From Didymodactylos carnosus (lineage: Eukaryota > Rotifera > Eurotatoria > Philodinida > Philodinidae), in NCBI GenBank assembly GCA_905250885.1, contig CAJNOQ010000296.1, forward strand, positions 1 through 56,040: DNA of 56,040 nt, written 5' to 3'. Each line of letters starts with the position of its first letter. Position 1 is the stretch's first letter. A model generated the notes under the pieces. The model did no database searches, was not told the DNA's origin, and worked only from the letters and a program-made list of their open reading frames with translations. The translations under genes were made by a program, and so were the position numbers. Of the stretch, positions 1 to 14,796 are shown piece after piece.

Positions 1-201
1 ATCCGCCATACAAGAGAGCAAAAGTAACTAGAATATTTAAACGAAATATTTTTCTGTTGAAATCATTGTATACATAAATATTTTTCTAAATTGTATCACG
101 AGTACATGAGCGCATATTTTTTAACAGAAAATACCAAAAAGAGCAAATGTTGGTATATTTAACTTAAACCGAATAGTATGTATTGCAATTATTTGGTGAA
201 T

Positions 202-273
202 ATGGCACAAACGTATTCTGATAAAATGTCATTTGAAGAAAGATACAAATGTTTACTTCGACTAGATAAAAAT
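202..273 (+). CDS. Possible first exon of an unidentified gene
   Basis: A short open stretch starts at an ATG (Met-Ala-Gln-Thr-Tyr-Ser-Asp-Lys) and reads about 24 codons with a charged, helix-like composition (FEERYKCLLRLDKN) before a strong splice donor, GTAAGT, at about 274. A possible continuation with a coding look (ELLRNMDVNIEH) lies near 459-560, but I could not find a convincing acceptor joining the two and nothing further downstream reads as coding. It may be a real 5' exon whose later exons I cannot see, a gene remnant, or chance. I do not recognise the protein. Confidence 0.2.
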
Positions 274-279
274 CGTAAG

Positions 280-3133
280 TGAAGTGAAATGCAAAACAAA
301 AGTTATTTATTTTCTTTGAAATTTCAATTTCTCTGTTAAGTGTCATGAAAACTATCAATTAAATAAAATAAAAACATATTATATTGAATATATTAATCGA
401 CCTAGACGTATTGTTGTTTGTTGTTAATAATATTATTGTTGTGAAGACAAGAATAAGAGAGAGCTGTTGAGGAATATGGATGTGAACATCGAACATATTT
501 CAGTATTGTATACCAGCATGATAGCAAGTTTTAATAATTCAATTAGTGGTATGATATGCTTCATTTCAATTTTATGTATATAGTGACGAGAAAGTACCTG
601 CTAAGGAGTGAAAAATTCTTCTCTAATAAATATAAATAAATAAATAAATAAATATAGCAAATAGTTTAAAGAATGTATAGAAAAAATATCAGATAATTTA
701 ATTTAAGTATCACTATTAGTTTATTGTTTGTATCTCGAGATATAATAATCCACATGTCGTTTATATTCGATTTATCTATAGTACAAGGAATTTGATATCG
801 AGGTAATTCGATCATTATTCAAAATGTAAACATGAAGGATCAACCTAAAACCTCTTTATAATTGTTTTCCTTTTTTTATTGATTTAATATAGTCTTAAGT
901 AGTATTAATTTAGTAACAGTCTTCTATTCAAACAAATTTTGTTTTTCTTTCGATTGATTTACTTACTATCAACATCTTGTGGTGTTTCTGTTGACAAAAA
1001 ACTCTAATACTAAGAACATTTTTATTACATTTGAATAACTTTTCTTATTTTTGAGTTATACTTTATGCGAAACATTGTAAGTGATGGTGTTATAATTAAA
1101 AAACCAAAAGAATTTCTTTTATTTTTCTTTTTCTTTCATTATTATTATTCAATATACCAATGAGGTCTTGTGTGCGTAATAGGATGAAAGTGACTCGATC
1201 ATTTCAGCATCTTACAACTATTATTAAATGTTGTAATTAAATACGATGCTTTGTTCATTAGTATTCGTCGATGTTTTTAATAACTCCATACCAAATAAAA
1301 TCGTATGTACATAACTGATAGAGAGAAGATACATATTTTATTATTAATAAAAAAACTAATGATGTTGTTCTCAGTTTGTTCATTGTGAAATCGCAGTTGT
1401 CTCTCTCTCTCTTTCTCTATAATAGGAACTCAATTTTAATTTAAGTCTAGAAGCTATAATTTTGTATTTCATCTTTGTTTAATTGTTTTACAATAACTGA
1501 ATATTCAAACGAAAAATTTTCATTTCAATCGATGTCAATGCTAATGAATGAATATCTACACCATGCGAGTCAATGTCATGTTTGACAAAATGATATATGT
1601 ATTAGGATTAAGATTTTAAGAAGTATATCATTTCTATTCTATCTTAAATCTCTTCCCAGTGAAATTTCGTTCTATTTTCTGTTAATTACATGTAAAGTAG
1701 GACTTTTGCAATAAAATAGAGCACTAATTGTCATATATCACTTTCACTGTTTGAAAAATTATAATCACTTTTGACATTTAGACTCATTAACACCTGGAAA
1801 CATTTATTTTAAATTAAAATTTTCAGAAAATATTGATCATAAAATGACTGAGACTATAATTTTTCATACAGTAAGAATGATTTATGACAATTAGAGTTCG
1901 GATAGCGTTTCTTCTGTTTGCGTTAGAAGTAATTCGCCTTGTATTGAAAAATGATACCAAATTATCTCGGATACCACATAGCCAAATGAAAATAGTCAAA
2001 AGTAAATAAGTGAACAGAATATGAAAAGAACTATATTTACAAAAGATTTGAAGTGTGCTATCTCATATACTTATTGCATTCAGATAATGAAATGCTGCCT
2101 GTTGTATTAAAATATATATTCTTTATTTTCTAAATATAACTGTTGCTTGTATATTGTGACATTTATGCGTATAAAAATAGAAGAATGATTGCTCACGTCG
2201 ATCGTATTATTATTCAGTTCTGTTTCTATTTCTGACATCTCTATTAATGAATAGACATTGTTCATCATTAGTAGTACTTTTATATCTATTTCTTAAAAGA
2301 AAATAGTATCACGAACATCATATCTTTCTTATTCTTCATTGAGGTTTTGTCATACGGAAAAATGTGTAAGACACAGCAATGCATCTATAATGTTGTGATT
2401 TATCTAGTAAAAAGATAAATCTGAAAAACTTTAAAATAAACTAAGATAGAACAGAACTATTATAGGTTACATCTCTAAAAATATAAACAGTAATTTCCTT
2501 TCGAATCTTACTCCTACTACATACACATATCCTCTTTCACGTTGAAAAACGTCTATACGCACACAACTACGAGAGATCATTTAAAGAGTGTTTTTATAAT
2601 TTGACATTGCAGTAAAAATACATTGATAAGTAGAAAAAATAATCTTTGAAGAGAATTCAATTATGATAGGAAAAGAAAATGACAACAAAATTAGTGGTTG
2701 TATCATAGTATATAGGAAAATTTCGGAAAGATAGAATCATGTTTGTACAATGCTTACTTTGTCTTATATTCGATTGCCTTCAATGAGCAGGTTTTCTTAC
2801 CATCATTCCAATTCTCTCTGCTTTTGAGTTTTGTATTTACTTATACATCCAGTTATCGATAGGGAAAATAACTAGGTAGAAGGTAATTAATAATTGTTTT
2901 GAAATACTTAACAAAGTTTATTAGTAAAGCCTTTGTTTATACAAAAAGGATAGAATTTATAATTGCCTCTTGTCTATATTGTAGTGATTCATTTCTATTT
3001 GAATTTTACAAGCATTTGCAACTGGACGTATGACTTATGAATATTAAAGATTAATAATATTACTGCTTTTCGTAACTTCAACTTCTGAATGTAAGTGCGC
3101 TATACTTTTTCAAATAATGAGAAAAACCAACAA
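280..3133. other. Intergenic, no gene seen
   Basis: Very AT-rich sequence with stops in all frames. It holds only simple repeats: an AAAT-type run at about 627-657 and a CT run at about 1398-1416. No RNA gene or transposon end was recognised. Confidence 0.5.
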
Positions 3134-3266
3134 GAAAACCGAAAAAATCACTTTTTCTAAATAGAGTTATGTCAGTTTATTTCTATCTAGTATTACGGAT
3201 TTTTGATACTTTAGTCGATCGCGACTCATACAACTCGATTTTAAAAAAAGTGATTTTTCGGTTTTC
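3134..3266. repeat. Short inverted repeat
   Basis: The segment 3134-3156 (containing ACCGAAAAAATCAC) is repeated in inverted orientation at 3244-3266 with one single-base indel. The arms are about 23 bp and are separated by 87 bp. This may be a decayed MITE; no target duplication was found. Confidence 0.6.
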
Positions 3267-3594
3267 ATTTGTCGACTTGCACATTTTGATTCTTTACTAA
3301 AGACAAGGTAACAATGCAGAAACTTCGAGGCTTGACATTTTGACGCTATGTTTTATTTGAACTAGTTAGAGTAACCATTTCTATATATTCTGGTTGATTC
3401 TTAAAAGCTCAAAAATACTTTTAGTATCAACTGTGAGGTAAAATCTGCCGAACACAAGATGACGCTCTCATTACGGTAAAATTTGGCTTTTTCAACGAAA
3501 ACAACACCTTTTTTTATTGTAAACGTGACATTCGTGATCCGTGATGAATATGAACCCGCGTATTTTAGAAAAATTTTGGAAAAAAGTTGAAACA

Positions 3595-3804
3595 CAGATT
3601 CGGATTTACATAGTCAATTATCTCGTACACCACAAATTTAAGGTGGATGTACTTCTGAAAATTTCACGTCATTGCTTCACCCAATAATTTTTTAAGAAGT
3701 TTTTGGAAGAAACAAAGGCTAACCGACATAGTAAAATTTTACAAAAGTACCTCCACCCTAAATTTGTGATATACGAGATAATCGACTATGAAAGTCCGAA
3801 TCTG
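3595..3804. repeat. Foldback element, arms about 59 bp
   Basis: The left arm 3595-3654 and right arm 3746-3804 are inverted copies, diverged by several substitutions. Both carry the shared block ATTATCTCGTA and an ACAAATTTA(A/G)GGTGGA block. Weaker complementarity continues outward (AAAGTT..GATTCGG), so the original element was probably longer, about 3560-3835. There is no coding capacity. Confidence 0.75.
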
Positions 3805-4090
3805 CATTGGATTTCGAGAGAACAAACTTTTAAAATTTCTCGATTAGATTAATATGTGAATTTCTACGTCAATTGGCCGTGCACGAAGAAGACTTGCAGA
3901 GAATGATTAAAATATGATTATCCAAGACTATCCCTCTAATACAAAGTGATATCACTGTGATATGATGTATAAGTTATGAGTTGTCTTTTAATTCACTTCG
4001 AAGAAGGGTAAACATTCGAAAAGTAGAAATAGGACAGAGAAAGACCAAAAATCAGAAGATCAGGAAGAAATCGCTTTACTTTCCTACTAA

Positions 4091-4500
4091 TACACGGCCA
4101 TCCCACACGTACCGGCCCCAAAACGTAAGTCCATTACGTTTTGTGAAAGTCATAGCTCTTCAGTCGAGCAACGTACACAGTTGGGAAACGCCTTATTTTG
4201 TAGCTTAACGATTTTTCTTTCAAAATGGGAATTAAGCAAAGTCTAGCTCTACTCTAAGGACCTACTCCTAATTCATGCCAATAAAGCCATTTTGTACGAA
4301 AGTGGCGTGTAGCTAAAACATTATGCTACTTAAACTAATCGACTGGTAGACTTTGCTTAATTACCATTTAAAAGAAAAATCTTTAAGCTACAAAATAAGA
4401 CGTTTCCCAACCCTGTACGTTGCTCGGTTAAAGAGCTATCTATTTCACAAAACGTCACGGACTTACGTAAAAGTGGACTTTTACGTGGAATGGCCGTACA
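4091..4500. repeat. Foldback element, arms about 150 bp
   Basis: Left arm 4091-4243 and right arm 4348-4500 are inverted copies around a spacer of about 100 bp. Terminal blocks read TACACGGCCAT and ATGGCCGTACA; inner blocks share GCTTAAT and TAGACTTTGC. An ORF across the left arm (3981-4208) shows no protein features and is probably incidental. This is typical of a non-autonomous foldback or MITE. Confidence 0.8.
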
Positions 4501-5847
4501 GTTACATTTAGACTCTTATAGTTGCACGTTTTATGTCTATAACATAGCTGTTATGTACCTTCAGTTGGGCTTGATATAAACTTTATTTAGGAGAAGAATG
4601 AACAAAATCGAAGCAAATCCGTCCGATACCTAACATAAAAGCCTAATTCGAAAATGCAGCTCGTTTCCCTCTGTGTTAGATATTTAGATAATTGTTATTT
4701 TTTTTTATGGAAAAATCGAGAAAAATCGCTATGTTCGTCATCATGAGGAAAAAAACTGAGCACCGTAGATTTGAAAGAACGTAACTTATCATGAAGAAAA
4801 TTTTGACATCCTTGCTCCATCTCAATATGAGAATAAGTACATGCCTCAGTCAACTTTCGTTTAACAAATTTATAATTTGCGATCGCATTCAAGTCGCATC
4901 GTGACTCACTATAGTGATTCGCGGTAAGACAACTTTCTTTTAAGTTTTAAAATCGCATCACGCTCATCCTTTTTTCTTCCAGTCACGATATGACACAAAA
5001 TTAGTATATATACGCTGATTTAAGAAAAATTTTCAAAGTTTTGTCACATCTCAGTCAAGTAAGCACATATTATAGCCTTGATCCTGACTTTAATTTGGTA
5101 TGAGCGGGGAAAAATCGCGTTTTATTTTGCGAGTCTTACAGTAAACGCCAATTTTCTTAGCGACTCGCGTCGTGACGGTGACAAGAAAGTTGGGGTAAGG
5201 ATACATTATATTTAGTCTTACGACAAGGCATGTACTTCATTTACAACTCGGTCACCTTCTCATGCAGTACCTACGCATAATCACAAATGGACTTTCCGGC
5301 CTAGTATCAAGGTACATTATGGGTTTCCATTCGCAGAAAAGCAAATCTTCGCGCTCCAGTACTCGTTGTGGTGATGAGATCGTGTGAAAATATTAAAATT
5401 TCCTTATGGATTTGATGTAAAGATGTTATAAAGTTGATCAATGCCTCCTATCACCAACTAGACGATTACACTGCTAAACAATAGGACTATAGTAAATATA
5501 GTCACTACGCTGTAATATACTTTTTGATAATATTTGCCATTTTCAACAGAGTAAACGTTTGATGACGAACAGTTCATTTTCTCAACTCGTTAAAGGTGCG
5601 TTGTGGTTCAGAGTCGAGGTGGGAAGCATAACAGTCGAAATGTTTGTTATAAATATGTGCATCAACTTTTTTTTTAAATTTTTTTACAAAACAAGAAGAT
5701 AAGAAAAAACTCTACTTTGTCGACACACATCTATAAATAAGAGAATGAGAAAGAATCTGTGTAAAAAGATGAGCTTTTGCTACCTTTAAATCTCTGCTTG
5801 AATTATGTGTTCGTGGTACAATCAAAACACCAACAATACTGTAGAAA
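4501..5847. other. Intergenic, no gene seen; weak inverted repeat
   Basis: No coding sequence was recognised upstream of the kinase gene. The short block AGTACATGCC at about 4836 recurs inverted as GGCATGTACT at about 5227, with related sequence nearby (CGTCGTGAC, CAACTTTC), suggesting a heavily decayed inverted-repeat element over about 4830-5240. The kinase promoter should lie at the right end; I see no distinctive element in it. Confidence 0.4.
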
Positions 5848-8479
<2,632 letters not shown>

Positions 8480-8529
8480 TGACCATTCTTTTTTTAAACC
8501 GAAAATGCAATGTTCTCATCCTTTTTTCA

Positions 8530-8580
8530 TTTTTCTTCTCTCTACTTCTCTTGTTGTTGTTGTTGTTGTTGTTATTACTC
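8530..8580 (+). repeat. TTG/TTC-rich microsatellite in the PKA-C 3' UTR
   Basis: A pyrimidine-rich tract followed by about seven TTG triplets lies just after the stop codon and before the AATAAA. It produces several overlapping spurious ORFs. Confidence 0.7.
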
Positions 8581-8699
8581 GAGTGTTTTTACAGATATGT
8601 CTTTTATTTTATACTTGTATTTAACCTATTTTTTTTCCAATTTTCTGCTTTTCCTTTTCGCAAGAAAACAATGTGTATTAAATGAATTTCAATAAACAC

Positions 8700-10429
8700 T
8701 TTAATTTCAACGAGACATAATGTCATTTGTGACAATAAGCAAAGATCAGAATGGATTTAATCATTCTATTTGATACAAATAAAATCAGTTGATACTTTAC
8801 GTTCAAGTTTTTGAATAGGATAGTAAGAAATAGTGACCAACAAACAATCCTATTTATAGTAAGCGTCAATATATTACTAGATCAATCTCGTAAACGGTTC
8901 TATAGATCGTTAATACCAGTTATTATTCTAATACATTTTAAGCGAAAAACGAATAAACGTATCATTAAACTATCACCGGTTAAACAACAGAACCAAAAAT
9001 TAAGGATGCATAAACATTATAATGATTATTTTTGAAAATTGCAATTACCATGTGCAACAAAGAGTATTTTCAACTACATGACTTATTGTTTGTTCTTTTC
9101 GAATTCGGGAAAATATGAGCTTTAGATGCCAAGGAGGGGTCCGCATAAAACTGATAATCGACCCACCTTTTTTTTTGTCTAAAAATGATTCTATGAGTAG
9201 TAGAAAAATATTATCAGTCGACTTTAAGTCACTTTTGGTAACTAAATTGCAAGTAATTTATCGTCAATAGGGTGCCAACAGCTCATTCCTCAAAGATCAG
9301 CTAGCTATAGGTTACATAAAAAGTGTTTTTCTCACGTTTCTTTCGCGTAGACCATAAAGTAAATATATCATGGGATAGTACCTAAAATTCTCTATAGAAT
9401 GATAGCAGTAGGGTGCTTAGAATAATACTACGTATGTAATATAGTAGACAGTCCTCGCTATTGTAGCCCTTTTTTCTCCCAAACAAAACAACATACATTT
9501 TTCTGTTATATATCATTTTGGATTATGTCATTATTAAATTTGCTACAAACTGGTATATTCAGAAGCACGGTATTGGTGGGATCAGAAGCAAATTGATAGG
9601 GGAAAATGTGACATACTTCCAGTTTTTACTATTCTTACACTAGTAAAAAATAAGTAGATTGTTTCATATACCATTTTAAAGCTCATCGAATTTCCTACAA
9701 AGTAAGCTACGTATGATATATTGATCAGTAGGTTTAGCCTCTGTAGTTTTAGGGGTGGTATCAGTTTGCTGAGAATCCCAAGACTGATATTAGGTGATCT
9801 CGGATAACCTCTGAAGTAAATAGAAACATAGGTTATCCGACATACTGAACCCCGTGGCAACGTTTTCTTCCAGGCAATGGTGGAAAAACCTAGTGAAACT
9901 GAGTTTTGAGGAAAATCCACCAATTCAGCTATAACTATACAAGAGTAAAATACTCCAATCTTACTCAAAACCCAGCCAAATCACTTGAAACTCTCAGGGT
10001 ATGGCCAGAGGAGCAGATTGAACAGTTAGAATACCAAAACAATTCTAAAATAATATATTCTCTTATGATGGATTTCTTTCTATTCTGATTTTAGGATTTA
10101 TCATCGATACAAGTTGTTCGCTATTCATGTAACGACTTTTCGTCAAAAGAACGATGAACAGATTCTTAAAGACATGATCCTTCCATACTGTCACAATGTC
10201 AACCCGATATGAGATGAATACCCTCTGTGATGTACGCTTTCACAGTCTATCATGAGAGTTAAATGATATTTTTGATCGTTAGTAGCTATATCACGAGAAA
10301 CAAGCTTGTCATCAAAAATACCATATTACACATATTCATCGAGTACGTATGTATGAGTTGTTGACCAATTATTTCTGACTGTTTTTGAGACATCCAGGAA
10401 AATTGTATAATGTGTTACTTAATAGATGT
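8700..10429. other. Intergenic, no gene supported
   Basis: Between PKA-C and the next repeat I find no conserved protein. A 128-codon minus-strand ORF at 9582-9968 has no recognisable domain and overlaps a small inverted repeat (GGATAACCT near 9803 against AGGTTATCC near 9831), so it is more likely decayed repeat than a gene. Confidence 0.4.
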
Positions 10430-11064
10430 TAGATAAGTTTCCACATAAAATACCGATGACTTTTTTTCTTCACTTTAAAACAGTTTCTGATTGATCCAAA
10501 AAAGAGTTTCATAATCTACAAAAAAAACAGACTTTCCGAATATATGCTTGAAACGTTTTGATCAACTTTAGTTTCAGAAAAATCGAGCGTTTTCTGGAAC
10601 TTTATGTTGGAAGTCTCGAAAAAAATTTGGATTGGAAGTTGGAACTTGGCTTCTTTCACCTTTTTCAACGATTATTTTGTCACTGCAAGACATTCCTGAA
10701 ACAACGTGAGTATAGCAAACATTTCTCTACAAAACTGTATACTCACAAACTTTAAAGGAGAAAGATAGAGCAAAGTGTAAGAATTTTCAAAATAGCAGTA
10801 ATACGTATTTTGCTGTTTTGAGAAAAACAATGGAAATTAGCAAAAGTGTCATATAATATACGCTTCATACCGTTTAACCTTTTCATTAAAAAGTAAACTT
10901 TGATATTGAATTTTGCTATGAAACTAAAGTTGATCGAAACGTTTCAAGCATATATTCGGAAAGTCTGTTTTTTGTTGATTATAAAACGCTTCTTTGAATC
11001 AGTCAGAAACTGTTTTAAAGTGGAGAAAAAAAGTCATTGATATTTTATGTAGAAAGTTTTCTGA
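10430..11064. repeat. Foldback element, arms about 147 bp
   Basis: Left arm 10430-10577 and right arm 10919-11064 are inverted copies with few mismatches. Shared blocks include ATATATGCTTGAAACG, CAGACTTTCCGAATATAT and CACTTTAAAACAGTTTCTGA. The spacer of about 340 bp has no protein signature. No target duplication was identified. Confidence 0.85.
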
Positions 11065-11728
11065 CACCCATTAAAAATCATCTCGACTTGCGAAACGTGT
11101 TATTTTGTAGAGAAATATTTTCTCTATGCATTTGTATCAAACAAAAATTAAGAATAAAAGACAAATTGTTTAAGAAACATAAACAATTATATAACGAGTG
11201 AACGCCTGCTGCCATCGAGTCAATCTAGCAGAAATAAAACGAGCCACATCCGGTGTTGAAAGTTTTTATACAATAAACAAAGAGAGGAAGCTCACTAGCA
11301 TCATTGATTGTCAATTCTGTGAAACAAATTGCTATCTAGAAAGCATTTTTTACCGTTTTGGGTACGGTACGTAATCATGATTCTTAAGAGAGATTTTGGT
11401 AATAATCTTCGACTACACATGTTCCTTATCAATTCATAAAAAACAGAAGGAGTATAGATGAACCAATGGTGATCTTAAAAGAATTGAACATATCCAGATC
11501 TTCTAGAAAAAATAAATCAATTTGACCAGCTTTGTCATTGACATATTTTGCTTCTACAGATTTATTTAACAAAAAAATATATGCAAGCATTGTACAATTC
11601 GACATTGACGACGATACGATTATATATTGTCATTGAATATAGCATAAGATGTGAACCTGACGTGCGGACGCCCGATATCGACATGTGTGAAAAGAAAAGA
11701 AAAAACTTTTGAGAACTCTATTTAGTTT
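11065..11728. other. Intergenic, nothing recognised
   Basis: AT-rich sequence between the foldback and the 3' end of the MYST gene. No ORF, RNA gene or repeat end was seen. Confidence 0.4.
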
Positions 11729-14671
11729 TTATCTTCGATGTCCAATTAAACGTAAATAATTTGCATCAAATAAATTTTTCTCATGATTATTCTCTGATAA
11801 ATTGACTACATTATCAGAATCGACGATAATAAACGATGATATGTTATTGTTATCATCTCGTTGTTTGTGTATTGTTTTCTTCTTCACATGTGGTTCTTCT
11901 CGTTGTTCATTATTCAAGTTAGTGTAACTTATTTGCAAATCAATTAATGACTGAACAACATCATCGATGCATATTCCCGTTTCTTCACTAGAAAAAACAG
12001 CAAATAAATACTGTTTGATGTTTAAATAAATTAAAATAAAAAGACGTTAAAATCAAGATGAATTTAAACGTTTATTTCGATCTTTGTGAATCTTACCTAA
12101 CATTACCTGGAGGCACATGCAAGTCAATTTCAAACACAAAATCTGTCATACAATCAAATGAGATGTTATGCTCCTTATAGAAAATCAAAAATACCTTAAT
12201 TGTCCAATTGTTATGTTCATTTTTGAATTGATATAAGATTTTAATTTTGCTAAAATCGTCGAGTGAAAGTAACTTTTATAACCAATTTGACCAAGATTGG
12301 ATAAAGGTTTTTCTGGTGAACCAGTTTTCTTTTCCAGGCGTGTCAATTCATAACCTAACGAGAAAAAAATTCTTTGTCTTTCTCATCACGGATAACGGAT
12401 GATGCGAAAATTTCGAGACAAAATGCTTTCATCCTTTTTGTAAGCGGAGAAATGAGTCAAACTTTAAAATCTGTTTTGGATGGATTAATTTTTTTCTTTT
12501 GGTTAATAATTCCTTATGTTTGAGTTGATCAAACTTTTTTTTATGCTAGGTTATAAAGCAAATTTTTCTTTACAAAATTTTAACATTTTAAGAATTCCCC
12601 TGTTAGCAATAGGGATGTTCGGTTCTCGTGAAGAACCGGAACTGCGATTCTCTTATTTTCGGTTCTCACAGTGGAACTGGAATCGCGGTTTCTTGAATGA
12701 TTCCCGTTTTTCGGAACCAAGACTTTTCGACTTGCCTTTCTTTTAACAAGATGAAAACACATTATTGACAAAGCTACAAAAAGATATATGTGCCTGTCAT
12801 CATTTAAAAGAATCCTTTCGTTTTTGCTATAAAATGAATGCATTTCGTTGAGTTGTTACTGCCTAAAAATTATTTTCCGGTTCTAAGCTGAGAACCGAGA
12901 ACCGCGATTCTGTTCTAAGTTCGGAATCAGAACCCCGGCTTCTATCGTTTCGGTTCTAACTCGAGAACCGGAACGGTGGTTTCGGTTGCAGAACCAAGAA
13001 CCAAATATTGCTAGTTAGAAATATAGATTTTTTCATAAAAAGTCAATATTAATCTAAACACATGGTTGGATAGCTCAAGATATCTATTCTTAGCATTCAT
13101 ATTGCTGTCGCCAATACGAAAGGTTCTTAAGAGTTTTTGAAGAAGTTTTCTAAAATGCCTAGAAAACTGATTTTTCTGGAATTTTAATGTTTCAATGATG
13201 CTAGGTCGTAAAAGAAACACTTCTGATTATATCGACTTTTTATGAAAAAATCTCTATTTCTGACAGGGGAATTCTTAAAATGTTAAAATTTTGTAAAGAA
13301 AAATTTGCTTTACAAGCTGGCATAAAAAAAAGTTTGATCAACTCAAACATAAGGAATTATTAACCAAAAGAAAAAAATTAATCCATCCAAAACAGATTTT
13401 AAAGTTTGACTCATTTCCCCGCTTACAAAAAGGATGAAAAGTTTATGAACACACATTGTGGAAGAGCAGCAATTCCTGCTTTCAACTCACTTTCGAATTC
13501 TTTCAAATGTATTTTATCTCGCGAGAAAGCTAAGCATTTTGTCTCAAAACTTTCGCATCACCCGTTATAGATTTAAACTCACTGAGTGCTATTAAGAATT
13601 TGCCATAGCCTTGTCGCTGATGTGGAGGGAGTACCTAAAACAAATACAGACGTTTGTTTAATCAAGATGTCGGTCAATACAGCATCAATTAACTGAAAAT
13701 GGTATCTACCATAAGACAAGCCAGGTTGTAACCTTCATCAGAAAATTTTTCCTATAACGATAAGAAGTTGAGTATTAAAGATTGTATTCTGCTACTAATG
13801 ATCGTCTTACTTTTGAAAAATAGCCGAGCAGATGATAGGTATTTCTTTTATTGTCATCTAATTTAGCTAATACGTAAAATAGAAAACCCTCAACATCAAA
13901 ATAAATTGTTTTTCGATCGAGAAATAATTTTGCTAATAAACACAAACATTGACAATAAAGCTAAAAACAACAAAAAATACAGAATAAAACCAGAACAATG
14001 TTTACAAAGAAAAATAGCAGAGTTTAGAAGATACTCTCGATTTTCTTATCAAACATTTAAGACAGATTGATTGTCTACATGATTTTCCGGAACAAAATCT
14101 CATAATCTCTACAATGATTTGTCGTTTCATGTTTGTGTACGAGTTCGAGAGCATTTTTAAATTGCGAGCTTACGATTGTGACACACGAAAGTTCCAATTA
14201 TTCACATGTGTATTTAATAAAAATACTCATAAAAGATGTTTACCTGGGCTGTTTGTCCATCTACTTCGAACACAGATAAACCATTTGGATGTTCATATAT
14301 TTTTCTTCCAGGCGGTTGATATCGAGTACAACCATTGGTCTATAATAGTCGATTTAAATTTTAAATTATAATGTTTAACGAAAATATTTTGTTGTTACCG
14401 TATGTTGTTCATAATTTTTTTTATATTTAAAATAACGTAAACAATATTCACAAATATAAAGTTTTGTTGTCGTCTGATCATCATCTAAATACGGTGACCA
14501 ATACCAACTATCAATTTCATATAAACCAAATTGAATTGAATCAATACGTTTTAGTTCAGATGGCTAAATAAAACAGTTTTACAATTATTTTGTATAAAAA
14601 TCAAATCAATCGCTTCTTACCGACTCGTGACCTGTCGTGGATATTTCTTCTTCATCATCATCGTCTACCAT
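11729..14671 (-). CDS. KAT8: MYST-family histone acetyltransferase, KAT8/MOF type
   Basis: Nuclear lysine acetyltransferase using acetyl-CoA; MOF-type enzymes acetylate histone H4. Eight phase-closing exons: 14671-14621, 14563-14399, 14339-14244, 13960-13811, 13751-13710, 13634-13583, 12354-12195, 11987-11729, giving 324 aa from MVDDDD. Visible: the [14 protein letters not shown] strand, a C2HC finger (CEYC, then HTTNGC), [10 protein letters not shown] with the autoacetylation lysine, NLACLM cysteine, the acetyl-CoA loop [17 protein letters not shown], and [11 protein letters not shown] with the catalytic glutamate. Closer to MOF than Tip60 by the KYKKNYEQH and FEVDG segments. No chromo-barrel precedes the domain in these exons. 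The C-terminus is a basic, Asn-rich tail. The exon 6-7 intron (12355-13582) is almost entirely a foldback transposon. The true start may lie further upstream. Confidence 0.9.
12392..13568. mobile_element. Large foldback element with arms up to about 260 bp
   Basis: Left arm: 12392-12609 continuing at 13014-13055. Right arm: 13225-13440 continuing at 13531-13568. The two are inverted copies of high similarity, for example AACATTTTAAGAATTCCCCTG and GTAAGCGG(A/G)GAAATGAGTC in both. The left arm is split by a hAT-like MITE. The right arm has about 90 extra bases (13441-13530) absent from the left. There is no coding sequence. Confidence 0.85.
12610..13013. mobile_element. hAT-like MITE with 8-bp target-site duplication
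   Basis: The ends are imperfect terminal inverted repeats: TAGGGATGTTCGGTTCT on the left and, read inverted from the right, TAGCAATATTTGGTTCT (13 of 17 match). Flanking 8-mers are GTTAGCAA (12602-12609) and GTTAGAAA (13014-13021), 7 of 8 identical, as expected for hAT elements. Removing the element restores the continuity of the surrounding foldback arm. Inside are three palindromes of the form CGGTTCT-N5/6-AGAACCG (12620-12638, 12878-12897, 12951-12970) and further half-sites. No transposase; non-autonomous. Confidence 0.8.
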
Positions 14672-14748
14672 TTTTATAATTTTTTATTTATGTTTTTAAA
14701 TGTAATTCTAAAATGATAAGAAACAGTAGATCGTTACAAACAACTTAC

Positions 14749-14796
14749 TGGAGAAACATCATCTAGATATGAATCCGAATGTGAAGCGTTGTACAT
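14749..14796 (-). CDS. Possible non-coding or alternative 5' exon of the MYST gene
   Basis: Read on the minus strand, an ATG-initiated stretch (MYNASHSDSYLDD) ends in a strong GTAAGT donor. Joining it to the acceptor just before the MVDDDD start gives in-frame stops, so it is either 5' untranslated, an upstream ORF, or joined elsewhere. Confidence 0.3.

Larger units (their letters stand above)
12355..13582 (-). other. Transposon-filled intron of the MYST gene
   Basis: The donor GTGAGT and acceptor CTCGTTAG enclose 1228 bp. Exons on both sides join as IAL-S-YELTRLE, in phase and matching the conserved MYST sequence, so the insertion is spliced out. The content is described in the foldback and hAT-like entries. 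Confidence 0.85.

Noticed and set aside
9582-9968. 128-codon minus-strand ORF
   Set aside because: No recognisable domain, overlaps a small inverted repeat, no splice-consistent neighbours.
12110-12180. Minus-strand open stretch ([19 protein letters not shown]) between MYST exons 7 and 8
   Set aside because: The conserved MYST sequence joins directly QL/SEETGI in phase, and including this stretch would need a 21-bp intron; it is best treated as intron, though an alternative exon is not excluded.
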